Source: Ruminiclostridium papyrosolvens C7 (GTDB lineage: Bacteria > Bacillota > Clostridia > Acetivibrionales > DSM-1351). From it: 64,000 nt of DNA. The stretch covers positions 19,069-83,068 of the forward strand of contig NZ_ATAY01000014.1 in the NCBI RefSeq assembly GCF_000421965.1, given 5' to 3'. Both the position numbers and the translations under genes were made by a program. The notes beneath the pieces are model-generated. The model did no database searches. It was not told the origin of the DNA and saw only the letters and a program-made list of their open reading frames with translations. This document shows, one piece after another, positions 20,198-29,506 of the stretch (within the stretch, counting starts at the first letter, position 1; every line of letters begins with the position of its first letter).

Positions 20198-21238
20198 TTA
20201 TTTCATTAATTCAATGGCCTTTGTGCATATAGTTTCAGAGTCAGGATAAAAGGCTTTCTCCTGCAAATCTCCGGCCGGGGTTGGTATATCCGGGCAGCAA
20301 ACTCTTACAACAGGCTTTTTCAGTAGATTAACATCTTTTTCAGCAACGATGGCGGCAATTTCTGCGGCAACACCGCCTGTCTTCCACCCTGTATCTGTTA
20401 TTATAAGTCTGCCGGTCTTTGCAAGGGATTCAAATACAATATCTTCGTCTATAGGTTTTATTGTCCTTAAATCTATTACCTCAGCTGATATGTTCTGGGC
20501 TTGAAGCTTCTCTGCCGCCTTTAAGGCTTCAACCAGCATATAGGATACTGCAACAATAGTAACATCCTTTCCCACTCTTCTTACAACACCCTTTCCGAAT
20601 GGTATGGAATACAGTGTGTCCCGGACGTTCCCCATTGTTTTGTAAAGCCATCTGTGTTCAACAAACAAAACCGGATTATTATCAATTATGCTTGAAATAA
20701 GCAATCCTTTAGCATCATAAGGAGTGGCAGGAGCAGCTATTTTCAGTCCGGGAGCATTCATAAGCATACCCTGTAAACATTGTGAATGCTGGGCTCCCGA
20801 TCCCCATCCTCTTGCACTCACTGTTCTCACTACTAAAGGCACACTAACTTTTCCTCCGGTCATATAGCTCCATTTTGCAGCGTGGTTTACCAGTTGATCT
20901 AACGAAAGCAGCAAAAAATCCATTCTGCTATGAACGAAAACAGGTCTTAATCCTGCCATTGCGGCTCCTGCTGCTATTCCCGTCAGGGAATTTTCTGCAA
21001 TAGGTGTGTCAAAAACCCTGTCACGGCCATACTTTTCGTGCAATCCTTTTGTAGTTCCAAAAACTCCACCTGGGTCATCTACACCCTCTCCCATAACAAA
21101 GACTCTGGAGTCTCTTGCAAGGGATTGGTCCATTGCTTCATACAAAGCATCCTTATATGAAATCATTCTGCCATTTTGGGAATCATCCGTTATTATAAAT
21201 TTATCCTGTTTCTCAACTTCAATTGTAGTCCAGGGCAT
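20198..21238 (-). CDS. 2-oxoacid dehydrogenase-type E1 beta subunit
   Basis: A 346-residue beta subunit of a ThDP-dependent E1 (pyruvate/acetoin dehydrogenase type). Visible are RVFVMGEGV, the active-site segment DTPIAENSLTGIAAGAAMAGLRPV with its conserved Glu, and the C-terminal transketolase domain (DLRTIKPIDEDIV). The partner alpha subunit is encoded immediately upstream. No E2 lipoyl acyltransferase or E3 gene is present in the window, and the neighbours are glycan genes. The pair may therefore decarboxylate a 2-oxoacid and transfer the product to a sugar rather than to lipoamide; this is inference. Confidence 0.88.
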   Translation of the reverse strand: MPWTTIEVEKQDKFIITDDSQNGRMISYKDALYEAMDQSLARDSRVFVMGEGVDDPGGVFGTTKGLHEKYGRDRVFDTPIAENSLTGIAAGAAMAGLRPVFVHSRMDFLLLSLDQLVNHAAKWSYMTGGKVSVPLVVRTVSARGWGSGAQHSQCLQGMLMNAPGLKIAAPATPYDAKGLLISSIIDNNPVLFVEHRWLYKTMGNVRDTLYSIPFGKGVVRRVGKDVTIVAVSYMLVEALKAAEKLQAQNISAEVIDLRTIKPIDEDIVFESLAKTGRLIITDTGWKTGGVAAEIAAIVAEKDVNLLKKPVVRVCCPDIPTPAGDLQEKAFYPDSETICTKAIELMK

Positions 21239-21277
21239 GTAAGCTACCTCCTATCAGTATACATAAATGAAACTGCA

Positions 21278-22243
21278 TTAATCTGCATAAACAAAATCAA
21301 GAAGTTCCTCAGGCTGTGGTTTAGGTGAATTAACTGCGAATTCAAAAGCATCCTTTATCACCTTATCTATATCTTCATGGATGGATTTTTCCAGCGGCTC
21401 GTTAAGAAGATTTCTGTTTTTAAGATATTCTTTATACCATTTTATTGGGCACTTTGAAACCCAGTAATCGTACTCCTCCTGGGGTCTGTATCCAACACCC
21501 AGGTCATCAACGGTGCCGATATGGCCTTTCCATCTGTAGCTTATACACTCCAGTAAAACAGGCCCCTCTCCTTTTCTGCACTTTTCAATAGCATTTCCTG
21601 CATACTCAGAAACTTTAAGCACATCATTCCCATCTATCTGATATGCCGGAATTCCATACCCCTGAGCAATTTTACAAATATTGTCTCCTGTCTGCCGTTC
21701 CTTTTGGCGGGAATTTATGGCATAGAAATTATTTTCACATACATATATAACCGGTAGTTTTTTAAGGGATGCAAAATTCAGGCTTTCATGAAAGGTTCCT
21801 TCGTCTGCCGCTCCATCTCCGAAAAAAACAGCAGTAACTCTGTCATTTTTTTGAATCCTGGATGCCAGAGCGGTTCCCGTTCCAAGTGGCAAGCCACCTC
21901 CTACTATGGCAGTGGAACCGAATATTCCTATATCCGGAGCCATCAGGTGCATGGAGCCTCCTCTGCCGGAAGTACACCCTGTCTTACGAAGATACAATTC
22001 AGCTATCATCTGTTTGATATCTCCACCTTTTGCAATATACTGTGCGTGGCTCCTATGGGTTCCAAAAAGGTAATCCTCCTTACGGAGATGTATACAAACC
22101 CCTGCCGCGATTGCCTCCTGTCCTATGGAAAGATGAATGGGAGTTTTCATTTCGTCATTTTTATATTCTTCCTCTATTTTGCGTTCCACACTGCGTATGG
22201 TCTGCATAATTTTGTACAGCTCAATAAGTCTTTCATTTTCCAT
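21278..22243 (-). CDS. 2-oxoacid dehydrogenase-type E1 alpha subunit
   Basis: A 321-residue alpha subunit. The ThDP motif is GDGAADEGTFHESLNFASLKK...CENN, and HRSHAQYIAKGGD plus GRGGSMHL mark the active-site loops, as in AcoA/PdhA. The start is ATG at 22243, with CGGAGG upstream at nine bases; the frame is open 11 codons further. The gap to the E1 beta gene is 39 bases. It follows a putative fucosyltransferase gene in the glycan run. The phosphorylation loops of mitochondrial E1 are absent, as expected for bacteria. Confidence 0.88.
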   Translation of the reverse strand: MENERLIELYKIMQTIRSVERKIEEEYKNDEMKTPIHLSIGQEAIAAGVCIHLRKEDYLFGTHRSHAQYIAKGGDIKQMIAELYLRKTGCTSGRGGSMHLMAPDIGIFGSTAIVGGGLPLGTGTALASRIQKNDRVTAVFFGDGAADEGTFHESLNFASLKKLPVIYVCENNFYAINSRQKERQTGDNICKIAQGYGIPAYQIDGNDVLKVSEYAGNAIEKCRKGEGPVLLECISYRWKGHIGTVDDLGVGYRPQEEYDYWVSKCPIKWYKEYLKNRNLLNEPLEKSIHEDIDKVIKDAFEFAVNSPKPQPEELLDFVYAD

Positions 22244-22291
22244 ATATATCAGCCTCCGAAATACCCTATAATACACATTTTTAAGAACGAG

Positions 22292-23116
22292 TCAAAAAAG
22301 CAGTGTTACATTCTGAGTTTGCCAGTCTTTTAGTTCGCATACTGCTCTGGATACGTTTGAGAATCCATTTCCTATAAAATAGTCGCATTTTGCTGCAAGC
22401 CATGTGTCTCTTATAATTTCAATTCCTTTAAGCTTGTTGTTAACATATTCCTGGAAGTGAACTCCCCCTCCATTCTTGAAAACCCTTTTACAGTCGGTAT
22501 TAATTAACCTGTCTCCGTAAATGTTTTTATACTCCGACAATATGTCTTTGCAATCGGTCATAAGAAAAATGTGGGCATCCGGACTTACTTTCAAATAAGC
22601 GCTTATTTTCGCCGGATAAAGTTTGTTCAGTTCATGCAGATGACTAACTTCCAATATCTTGTCACTTCCTCTTATATGTACCGCAATAATATCTTTACCT
22701 GACATATTTATGTCGTAGAAATCATTTATCTCTTTTTTAACTTCAGGCCGCAGCCGTATATATTTTTTAAGCATAATCCTGTAAATTTCTACGGAATTCA
22801 TTCCAAAATACGGACATGTCTCATCCATACGGCATATAATACCATCCATATCCGTATATCTGTTCGCTATCTCTATGTCCCCATTACCACTAATATTTTC
22901 TATTAATTCATCCATGCCATATTTTGATACGGGGAAAAAATACTGTTCAAAAGCGTTTGAGGATTCATCCGTGCTGTACATGCTCTTACTTCCCCAATAA
23001 ATAACAGGAATCCTTTGTGTAATTTCTGAAAGCAAAAGATTAGAAAGGGTGTGATGCATGTCATACCAAAATCCATCTCCGGTTGTATTGATAAGTAAGA
23101 ATTTATCCTGCTTCAA
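22292..23116 (-). CDS. Putative fucosyltransferase, GT23-like (paralogue 4)
   Basis: The shortest of the four paralogues at 274 residues and the one separated from the rest. It retains FLLINTTGDGFWYDMHH...RIPVIYWGSK, the donor motif AVHIRGSDKILEV, FLMTDCKDILSEYKNIYGDR and AKCDYFIGNGFSNVSRAV. The middle section is shorter by about 40 residues. The start is a TTG at 23116, eight bases after GGAGG; the in-frame GTG at 23131 overlaps that site. It is placed directly after manC, whose product supplies GDP-mannose, the precursor of GDP-fucose. Confidence 0.72.
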   Translation of the reverse strand: MKQDKFLLINTTGDGFWYDMHHTLSNLLLSEITQRIPVIYWGSKSMYSTDESSNAFEQYFFPVSKYGMDELIENISGNGDIEIANRYTDMDGIICRMDETCPYFGMNSVEIYRIMLKKYIRLRPEVKKEINDFYDINMSGKDIIAVHIRGSDKILEVSHLHELNKLYPAKISAYLKVSPDAHIFLMTDCKDILSEYKNIYGDRLINTDCKRVFKNGGGVHFQEYVNNKLKGIEIIRDTWLAAKCDYFIGNGFSNVSRAVCELKDWQTQNVTLLF

Positions 23117-23142
23117 TTTAAAACCCTCCACATATCAGGCTG

Positions 23143-24216
23143 TTACAAGAATTTTTCGTATCCGTTCTTTTTAATTATTTCAATCAGACTTTTTACTTCC
23201 TGCGCTCTTCCTCTGGGACAAACAATAACGGCCTCATTTGTGCCTACAACTATCATATTGTCCAGACCTATTACTGCAATAAGTATTCCATCAGCATAAA
23301 TTACAGAATTGGTAGTTTGTAGAGCTACATAGTCGCCCTTCCAAGAGTTACCATACATGTCTTTTTGCAGCAGTCCCGACAATGTATCAATACTCCCTAT
23401 GTCATCCCAGTCGAAGGAAGCCCTTATTACGTAAATGTCTTTGCTTTTTTCCAGTACAGCACTGTCAAATGAAATATCCTGTATTTCATTATATGCATTA
23501 TTAATATATGTGTTAAAATTTTCACTTCCCTCATGTACAAGTGCATCGGCGATAGACATATAATGTTCAGGTATATATTGCCTAATCTGATTAATTATTG
23601 TCTTTGCTGTTCCGGCCAGAATACCTCCGTTCCACAGGTAATCACCCGATTCAAGCATTGTTTGGGCTGTGTCTTCTTTTGGTTTTTCAGTAAATTTAAT
23701 AACTTTAAGAATTTGTTCTTTTGAGCTTGACTCGCTATGTGTTTTTATATATCCGTAGGCGGTAGAGGGATATGAGGGGTTAATTCCTATTACAACAAGA
23801 CTATCCTTTTCCTCTGCCGCCCTAAACGCAAGATTTATAGTTTCAGCATAACCCTGCTGATCTTTTACATATCCGTCAGCCGGTACAAAACACAGTACTG
23901 CTTCTCCCAGTTTTTTATCAAGCAGCATTGCTGTATATGAAATACATGCAGCAGTGTTCTTCTTCTGGGGCTCCGAAATTATATTTGAATGTGGAATTAT
24001 GTCCTTAACAACTTCTTTGGTCAATTCTACAAGACTTTGATTTGTTACAATAAAGCAATTGGATGGTGGAACGCTCCGGCATACACGGTTAATTGTCTGA
24101 ACCAGCATACATTCGCCGTCATCAACAGATATAAACTGCTTAGGCTTTTTTTCTTTTGACAGCGGCCAGAGTCTTGTTCCTGAGCCTCCTGCCATAATAA
24201 CGACAAATTTTTCCAT
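23143..24216 (-). CDS. manC: Mannose-1-phosphate guanylyltransferase
   Basis: A 357-residue nucleotidyltransferase making GDP-mannose from mannose-1-phosphate and GTP. The signature MAGGSGTRLWPLSKEKKPKQF is at the N-terminus; FTEKP and the YLWNGG motif (DYLWNGGILAG) follow. It lacks the C-terminal phosphomannose isomerase cupin of fused ManC/AlgA proteins, so isomerase activity must come from another gene. TTGGAGAGTAAAAG precedes the ATG. It is the first gene of the minus-strand glycan run and supplies the substrate of Gmd. Confidence 0.94.
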   Translation of the reverse strand: MEKFVVIMAGGSGTRLWPLSKEKKPKQFISVDDGECMLVQTINRVCRSVPPSNCFIVTNQSLVELTKEVVKDIIPHSNIISEPQKKNTAACISYTAMLLDKKLGEAVLCFVPADGYVKDQQGYAETINLAFRAAEEKDSLVVIGINPSYPSTAYGYIKTHSESSSKEQILKVIKFTEKPKEDTAQTMLESGDYLWNGGILAGTAKTIINQIRQYIPEHYMSIADALVHEGSENFNTYINNAYNEIQDISFDSAVLEKSKDIYVIRASFDWDDIGSIDTLSGLLQKDMYGNSWKGDYVALQTTNSVIYADGILIAVIGLDNMIVVGTNEAVIVCPRGRAQEVKSLIEIIKKNGYEKFL

Positions 24217-24348
24217 CTTTTACTCTCCAAAAGTGTTATTATACTCTATTTTATGTAAATTAACTTGAATATGTTCATACGTATTTCTATATAAGCTTCC
24301 GGACATAATACAATTTACATAAAAATTTCTATATATGGGACGGCGTAC

Positions 24349-24690
24349 ATGCAGGGTAAATATATATTATTAGCAATTTTAAATTCAGGACTTACCGTGT
24401 TAGGACAGACACTTTGGAAAATAGGGCTTGAAAGAATGGAGGGCTATAGTTTAAAGCTTTTACTGAACCCACTAATACTTGCGGGTGTTTTTGTCTACGG
24501 TGTCTCTACGGTTTTGTGGCTATATGTGCTTTCCAAGCTACCGTTTTCAACTGCATACCCCTTGAACAGCGTAGCTTATGCACTAAGCCTCTTTGTTGGA
24601 TTTTTTATTTTTAAGGAGAATATCGACCTCCGTAAAATTTGGGGTACTATACTCATTCTGACAGGAGTATTTTATATAGCCAGAGGGTAA
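24349..24690 (+). CDS. Small EamA/SMR-type membrane protein, candidate lipid-glycan flippase subunit
   Basis: A 113-residue protein with four hydrophobic helices (about residues 5-24, 37-58, 66-87, 92-111), the layout of EmrE-like and ArnE/ArnF proteins. YPLNSVAYALSLFVGFFIFKE in the third helix resembles the conserved segment of this superfamily. It is followed by a polyprenyl-phosphate glycosyltransferase and a DUF2304 protein, a trio seen in lipid-linked sugar pathways, so it may flip the lipid-linked sugar across the membrane. A drug-efflux SMR role is possible but less likely in this context. Confidence 0.75.
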   Translation: MQGKYILLAILNSGLTVLGQTLWKIGLERMEGYSLKLLLNPLILAGVFVYGVSTVLWLYVLSKLPFSTAYPLNSVAYALSLFVGFFIFKENIDLRKIWGTILILTGVFYIARG

Positions 24691-24727
24691 AATAAATTTG
24701 GTATGAATACCGGCTTCGGAGGAATAA

Positions 24728-25438
24728 ATGAAAAGTATAATAATAATACCTGCTTACAATGAACAGGATAATATTCTTGATGTCATAAATGATATAGAGC
24801 AAAATGCCGCAGGGTATCATTACATGGTTATAAATGACGGTTCAGTGGACAAAACAGGTTTAATATTGCGGGAAAATCACATTCCACATATAAATCTTCC
24901 TTTTAATGTAGGTATAGGCGGAGCAGTTCAAACCGGCTATAAATACGCATTTGAAAAAGGCTACGATATAGTTGTACAGTTTGACGGCGACGGTCAGCAC
25001 AAGGCATCTTTTATCCCTGAAATGATAAATATTCTGGAGGAAGGAAACGCAGACATGGTTATTGGCTCCAGATTTTTGGATAAAAGGGGCTACCAATCTA
25101 CTTTTATAAGAAGGTTGGGCATAAAGTACTTTCGTTTTTTAATATGGCTATTATCAGGGTTGGGAGTGTCAGACTCAACTTCCGGCTTCAGAGCCTGCAA
25201 CAGAAAAATTATTGAAATGTTTTCAAAAAACTACCCTCAGGACTATCCTGAGCCTGAATCCATAATGATTTTAAAACAAAAAAATTTAAAAGTAACTGAG
25301 GTACCTGTAGAAATGAAAAAAAGGGCTCGGGGAAATTCTTCAATAAACAGGTCTCTCTCCGTTTACTATATGGTCAAGGTTACATTAGCTATAATTTTGA
25401 GCCGCATGAGACCGCGTATAAGACGGTTTTCCAATTAA
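24728..25438 (+). CDS. GT2 glycosyltransferase, polyprenyl-phosphate hexose synthase type
   Basis: A 236-residue family 2 glycosyltransferase similar to dolichyl-phosphate mannose synthase. IIIPAYNEQDNI starts the GT-A fold; VQFDGDGQHKASFI carries the DxD-type metal motif, and GSRFLDKRGYQSTFIRR and SGFRACNR are DPM-type segments. There are no C-terminal membrane helices, so it is of the soluble or peripheral kind and probably works with the flanking membrane proteins. It would charge undecaprenyl phosphate with a hexose. CGGAGG precedes the ATG. Confidence 0.85.
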   Translation: MKSIIIIPAYNEQDNILDVINDIEQNAAGYHYMVINDGSVDKTGLILRENHIPHINLPFNVGIGGAVQTGYKYAFEKGYDIVVQFDGDGQHKASFIPEMINILEEGNADMVIGSRFLDKRGYQSTFIRRLGIKYFRFLIWLLSGLGVSDSTSGFRACNRKIIEMFSKNYPQDYPEPESIMILKQKNLKVTEVPVEMKKRARGNSSINRSLSVYYMVKVTLAIILSRMRPRIRRFSN

Positions 25439-25461
25439 ATTTTCTTACGGAAGGTAAAAAT

Positions 25462-25806
25462 ATGAACTTACGGTTACAGATAAGTATTCTTCTTATAGGG
25501 TTTATTTTACTTACATCAATACTCAAAATGGTTCAGAAAACAAAGTTGGAACTCAAGTACAGTATTCTTTGGATTGTATCCTCTGTAATGTTTATAATTA
25601 TTGCTGCTTTCCCTGTCATCCCTGATTGGTTTGCAAACCTCATAGGTATAATAGAACCTGCAAATGCAGTATTCCTGGTACTTATTCTATTTGAGCTGGG
25701 TATAAATCTTAACCTTACCATAACCGTTTCCAAACAGACCAACAAGGTTAAAAATATGGCGCAATATATTGCCCTAATGGAGAACCAAAACCGTGAAAAA
25801 AGTTGA
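25462..25806 (+). CDS. DUF2304 membrane protein
   Basis: A 114-residue protein with three hydrophobic segments (about 5-22, 35-55, 64-85) and a charged C-terminal helix. The segment KTKLELKYSILWIVSSVMFI is typical of DUF2304 proteins, which accompany DPM-like glycosyltransferases and are thought to act as membrane partners. It lies 23 bases after the glycosyltransferase gene in the same operon. The precise function is unknown. Confidence 0.75.
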   Translation: MNLRLQISILLIGFILLTSILKMVQKTKLELKYSILWIVSSVMFIIIAAFPVIPDWFANLIGIIEPANAVFLVLILFELGINLNLTITVSKQTNKVKNMAQYIALMENQNREKS

Positions 25807-25831
25807 AATAATCAAACTATTATGATAATCT
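25803..25831 (+). promoter_or_regulatory. Candidate promoter of the leuS leader
   Basis: TTGAAA (25803-25808) and TAATCT (25826-25831) with a 17-base spacer. They overlap the end of the DUF2304 gene and lie before the T-box leader. Confidence 0.45.
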
Positions 25832-25837
25832 AATATA

Positions 25838-26088
25838 GATTGCACTGTAAATTAATTAATTACTTATTAAAGTTATGAAGCGGAGTAGTAAAAGAAAATT
25901 TAGTCATTAAAGAGAGCTGTATACTTGGTGAAATTGCAGTTGACTACCTTCTTTGAACTCGCCGTGGAGCTGCTGATATAAAATTCAGCCGTAGGTCTTT
26001 CGTTACAGGACTTTTGAGTGAGCCTCCAGGGCTAACAAGAGTGGTACCGCGGATTAACCCGTCTCTTTTATTAAGAGACGGGTTTTTA
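25838..26088 (+). ncRNA. T-box riboswitch leader of leuS
   Basis: The T-box AGAGTGGTACCGCGG (26038-26052) precedes a terminator (stem 26056-26067 with 26073-26084, AACCCGTCTCTT and its complement, then TTTTTA). The stem I start AAAGAGAGCTG (about 25908) and the specifier region GAACTCGCCGTGGAGC are visible. The likely specifier is CTC (25958-25960), leucine, in agreement with the downstream leucyl-tRNA synthetase gene. It fills the 327-base stretch before leuS. Confidence 0.93.
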
Positions 26089-26133
26089 TAAGTTATTGAT
26101 ATTAATATTAAATAAAATAAAGGAGTTGATTAA

Positions 26134-28578
26134 ATGCCATACTCAGCAGATATAGATAGAAAGTGGCAAAAAAAGTGGGAAGAAACAGATATCTACAAGT
26201 TCAATCCCGAAAACACCGACAAGAAGCTATACTGTCTGGAGATGTTCTCATACCCATCAGGTGCTAACCTTCATGTAGGACATTGGTACAATTACGGTTT
26301 GACTGATTCCTGGGCCAGAATGAAAAGAATGCAAGGATATAATGTTTTCCATCCAATGGGATTTGATGCTTTCGGACTTCCCGCAGAGAATTATGCAATA
26401 AAGACAGGTATTCATCCGCAAGACTCCACTCTGAAAAATATAGAGACAATGGAAGGCCAGCTCAAGGAAATGGGCGCTACCTTTGATTGGGATTATGAAA
26501 TAAAAACCTGTATGCCCGACTATTACAAATGGACGCAGTGGCTGTTCCTTCAGTTATATAAGTCCGGTCTTGCCTATAGAAAAAATGCACCTGTTAACTG
26601 GTGCCCCAAATGCAACACTGTTCTTGCAAATGAGCAGGTTATTGACGGGTGTTGTGAAAGGTGTGATACAGAAGTAACAAAGCGTGACCTTACTCAGTGG
26701 TTCTTTAAGATAACCTCATACGCTCAGGAGCTTCTGGACAAGCTGGATACTATTGACTGGCCTGAAAAAACAAAAAAGATACAGACAAACTGGATAGGAC
26801 GTTCAGAAGGTGCTGAAATAGCCTTTAAAGTTGCCGACACAGATATTGAGTTTCAGGTATTTACAACAAGAGCTGATACCCTTTATGGTGTAACATATGT
26901 TGTACTGGCTCCTGAAAATTCAATAGTTGAGAAAATAACAAAACCTGAATATGCAGAGGCAGTTGAAAAGTATAAAAACGATACCAAAAAGCAGACTGAA
27001 ATAGAAAGACTTTCAACAACAAAAGAAAAGACAGGTGTATTCACGGGAAGTTATGCCATTCACCCAATAACAGGAGAAAAAGTACCTGTATGGATTGCGG
27101 ACTACGTTCTTGCAAGCTATGGAACAGGTTGTGTAATGGCTGTTCCGTCCCATGATGAACGTGACTTTGAATTTGCAAAGAAATATAATTTGCCTATCAA
27201 GAGGGTTATAAAAAGTGCTGATGGTTCAAATGACGAGCTTCCGTACTGTGAATACGGTGTTCTGGTTAATAGTGCCGAATTTGACGGTGTCCCTTCTGCT
27301 GAGGCAAGAACCGCTATAATAAAGAAGCTGGAAGCTGACGGCAAAGGAAGTTTGAAGATAAACTACAGACTGAGAGACTGGCTTGTTTCAAGACAAAGGT
27401 ACTGGGGTGCCCCTATTCCTGTAGTTTACTGCGAGCACTGCGGCGAGGTAGCAGTCCCCGAAGAACAACTGCCTGTTGCTCTTCCTTACAACGTTGAGTT
27501 TAAGCCGGACGGAGAATCCCCTCTAAAAAAGAGTGAGGAATTCATGAATACCGTTTGTCCGAAATGTGGTGCTCCGGCTAAGAGGGACCCTGATACACTG
27601 GATACATTTGTTTGCTCGTCATGGTACTATCTCAGATATCCTGACAGCCGGAACAATGATAAGCCATTCGACACCGAGTGGATAAACAAGATGCTTCCCG
27701 TTGACAAATATGTCGGCGGCGCTGAACATGCTGCAATGCATCTGCTTTATGCGAGATTTATAACCAAAGCACTGAGAGATTTGGGCTTCCTCAATTTTGA
27801 CGAACCGTTCCTGTCACTTGTACACCAGGGTACAATACTTGGCCCGGATGGGAATAGAATGAGTAAATCCAGAGGAAATACCATTTCTCCTGATGATTAC
27901 GTGAGAAAGTACGGTTCCGATATATTCAGGATGTACCTTGGCTTCGGCTTCAATTATGTTGACGGCGGGCCATGGAGCGATGACGGAATAAAAGCTATTT
28001 CAAGATTTGCAAGCAGAATAGAAAGGCTTGTTGAAAGTCTTGCAGAGCAAAAGGCAAAGGCGTCCAGAACTGATATGGACAAGGATGACAAGGAACTGAA
28101 CTATGTTCGTCATACGGCTATTAAAGGAGCCACTCAGGATACTGACAGATTCCAGTTCAACACTGCAATGTCACGTTGCATGGAACTGGTAAATGCTCTT
28201 TACAAGTATGATGCAGAGGTTAAAGTTAAGAATATACAACTATTTGAGGATACAATTAAGGACTTAGTAAAGCTTGTTTCTCCTTTTGCACCACACTTTG
28301 CTGAGGAAATGTGGGAACAGCTAGGCTATGAATATTCTATATTCCATCAGAATTGGCCTGAATTTGACGAAAATGCATTAGTTAAAGACACTATAGAGCT
28401 GGCAGTCCAGATTAATGGTACTGTCAGGGGTAAAATAGAAGTTGCTGCTGACGCTGACAACAGTGAAGCAGAAGCTGTTGCTTTAGCTGATGAAAAAATA
28501 AAGCCATTCTTGGATGGAAAAGAGATAAAGAAAGTAATAGTAGTAAAGGGAAGGCTTGTTAATATAGTTGCAAAATAA
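26134..28578 (+). CDS. leuS: Leucyl-tRNA synthetase
   Basis: An 814-residue class I synthetase charging leucine tRNA. The HIGH-type motif appears as HVGHWYNYG near residue 47 and the KMSKS motif as RMSKSRGNT near 577. A zinc-ribbon-like insertion ([21 protein letters not shown]) and the CP1 editing domain ([34 protein letters not shown]) are intact. The length is normal for bacterial LeuRS. ATG follows AAAGGAGTTGATTAA. Expression is expected to be controlled by the T-box leader, and a terminator follows the gene. Confidence 0.97.
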   Translation: MPYSADIDRKWQKKWEETDIYKFNPENTDKKLYCLEMFSYPSGANLHVGHWYNYGLTDSWARMKRMQGYNVFHPMGFDAFGLPAENYAIKTGIHPQDSTLKNIETMEGQLKEMGATFDWDYEIKTCMPDYYKWTQWLFLQLYKSGLAYRKNAPVNWCPKCNTVLANEQVIDGCCERCDTEVTKRDLTQWFFKITSYAQELLDKLDTIDWPEKTKKIQTNWIGRSEGAEIAFKVADTDIEFQVFTTRADTLYGVTYVVLAPENSIVEKITKPEYAEAVEKYKNDTKKQTEIERLSTTKEKTGVFTGSYAIHPITGEKVPVWIADYVLASYGTGCVMAVPSHDERDFEFAKKYNLPIKRVIKSADGSNDELPYCEYGVLVNSAEFDGVPSAEARTAIIKKLEADGKGSLKINYRLRDWLVSRQRYWGAPIPVVYCEHCGEVAVPEEQLPVALPYNVEFKPDGESPLKKSEEFMNTVCPKCGAPAKRDPDTLDTFVCSSWYYLRYPDSRNNDKPFDTEWINKMLPVDKYVGGAEHAAMHLLYARFITKALRDLGFLNFDEPFLSLVHQGTILGPDGNRMSKSRGNTISPDDYVRKYGSDIFRMYLGFGFNYVDGGPWSDDGIKAISRFASRIERLVESLAEQKAKASRTDMDKDDKELNYVRHTAIKGATQDTDRFQFNTAMSRCMELVNALYKYDAEVKVKNIQLFEDTIKDLVKLVSPFAPHFAEEMWEQLGYEYSIFHQNWPEFDENALVKDTIELAVQINGTVRGKIEVAADADNSEAEAVALADEKIKPFLDGKEIKKVIVVKGRLVNIVAK

Positions 28579-28602
28579 GCTTATAGTTTTATAGAAATAT
28601 AT

Positions 28603-28638
28603 AAAAAGGGACAATCTTACAGGGATTGTCTCTTTTTG
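28603..28638 (+). terminator. leuS terminator
   Basis: An AAAAAGGGACAATC stem pairs with GATTGTCTCTTTTT across a short loop and is followed by T-rich DNA. Confidence 0.8.
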
Positions 28639-28717
28639 TATATTTTTCACAATTATTGTAATTTCATATCGTAATATGCTAATATTAAATTGCACATTCG
28701 TCAATGGAGACATTTTT

Positions 28718-29284
28718 ATGAATATAACTTTTTATAGAAAGCTTGCATACAAAGTGGCTGATGTTATCACAAGAAATCAACAGTACTCGGAAGCAGAGAT
28801 TAAAAACATTCGTTACGGGCTGGTATGTATCTTTTCGGATTTGTATAAAACTATTCTATATTTACTTATTTTTACCGTGCTTTCACTAACGAAAGAATTT
28901 CTATGTGCTTTTCTTGCCTTCCTTCTGCTTCGTCCCTTTCTTGGCGGTTACCATTTTAAAAATGAGATTGTATGTATTATAATGTCGTTTATAACAATGG
29001 TTATAGCTATATTTGTAGGTAAAACAGTTATAATTCCCTACTATATACAATTAACTCTTATTGTATTTCTTCCAATCCTCGGTTTTTTAATTGCACCCGT
29101 CAAAGAAAGTCAAGGCCAAGAGGGCCGAAAGAAAACAAGAACTGCTGCAGTAGTAATGAGTATTTTACTTCTACTGTCAGACTTTTTCTTTATGACATCT
29201 AGTATAATTACCTGGTCTGTAATAGAAGTTTATTCATTATCTGTATATCAACTACTAATTAGCAAATATAAGTATAAATTGTAA
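28718..29284 (+). CDS. agrB: AgrB-type autoinducer-processing membrane protease
   Basis: A 188-residue membrane peptidase of the AgrB family, which cleaves and cyclises the AgrD precursor. The catalytic His and Cys are H79 and C86 in RPFLGGYHFKNEIVC, the exact AgrB spacing. Four to six hydrophobic segments follow the amphipathic N-terminus. I chose ATG at 28718, preceded by GGAGAC; the open frame extends 14 codons upstream without a ribosome site. A 35-residue AgrD-like peptide and an AgrC-like kinase follow on the same strand. Confidence 0.92.
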   Translation: MNITFYRKLAYKVADVITRNQQYSEAEIKNIRYGLVCIFSDLYKTILYLLIFTVLSLTKEFLCAFLAFLLLRPFLGGYHFKNEIVCIIMSFITMVIAIFVGKTVIIPYYIQLTLIVFLPILGFLIAPVKESQGQEGRKKTRTAAVVMSILLLLSDFFFMTSSIITWSVIEVYSLSVYQLLISKYKYKL

Positions 29285-29368
29285 TATTTTTTGTAAAATA
29301 TATTGACTTTTTCTGTAGAATGTTAGAATATTAAGTTGAGAATTAAATTTTTTTAAGGAGTGATTCTG

Positions 29369-29476
29369 ATGAAAAAAAATTTATTAAGATCAATTGGGAA
29401 AGTTTCATTATTAGCAACAGGCTTGATTACTGGGGCAGCTTCTAAAATATTATGGTTGTATCAACCGGAAAATTAA
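29369..29476 (+). CDS. agrD: AgrD-like autoinducer precursor peptide without cysteine
   Basis: A 35-residue peptide starting 84 bases after agrB, with a good ribosome site (AAGGAG, eight bases before the ATG). It has the AgrD layout: a basic N-terminus and an amphipathic, hydrophobic leader (residues 1-24), then a core ending in YQPEN like the YQP/HQP tails of clostridial cyclic-lactone peptides. No Cys is present. S25 (ASKILWLYQP) is the only nucleophile in the core, which suggests a lactone in place of the usual thiolactone. The acidic C-terminal tail is unusually short. Confidence 0.8.
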   Translation: MKKNLLRSIGKVSLLATGLITGAASKILWLYQPEN

Positions 29477-29506
29477 TTTAAAATAATCTTAACTTGCTAA
29501 AAATTT

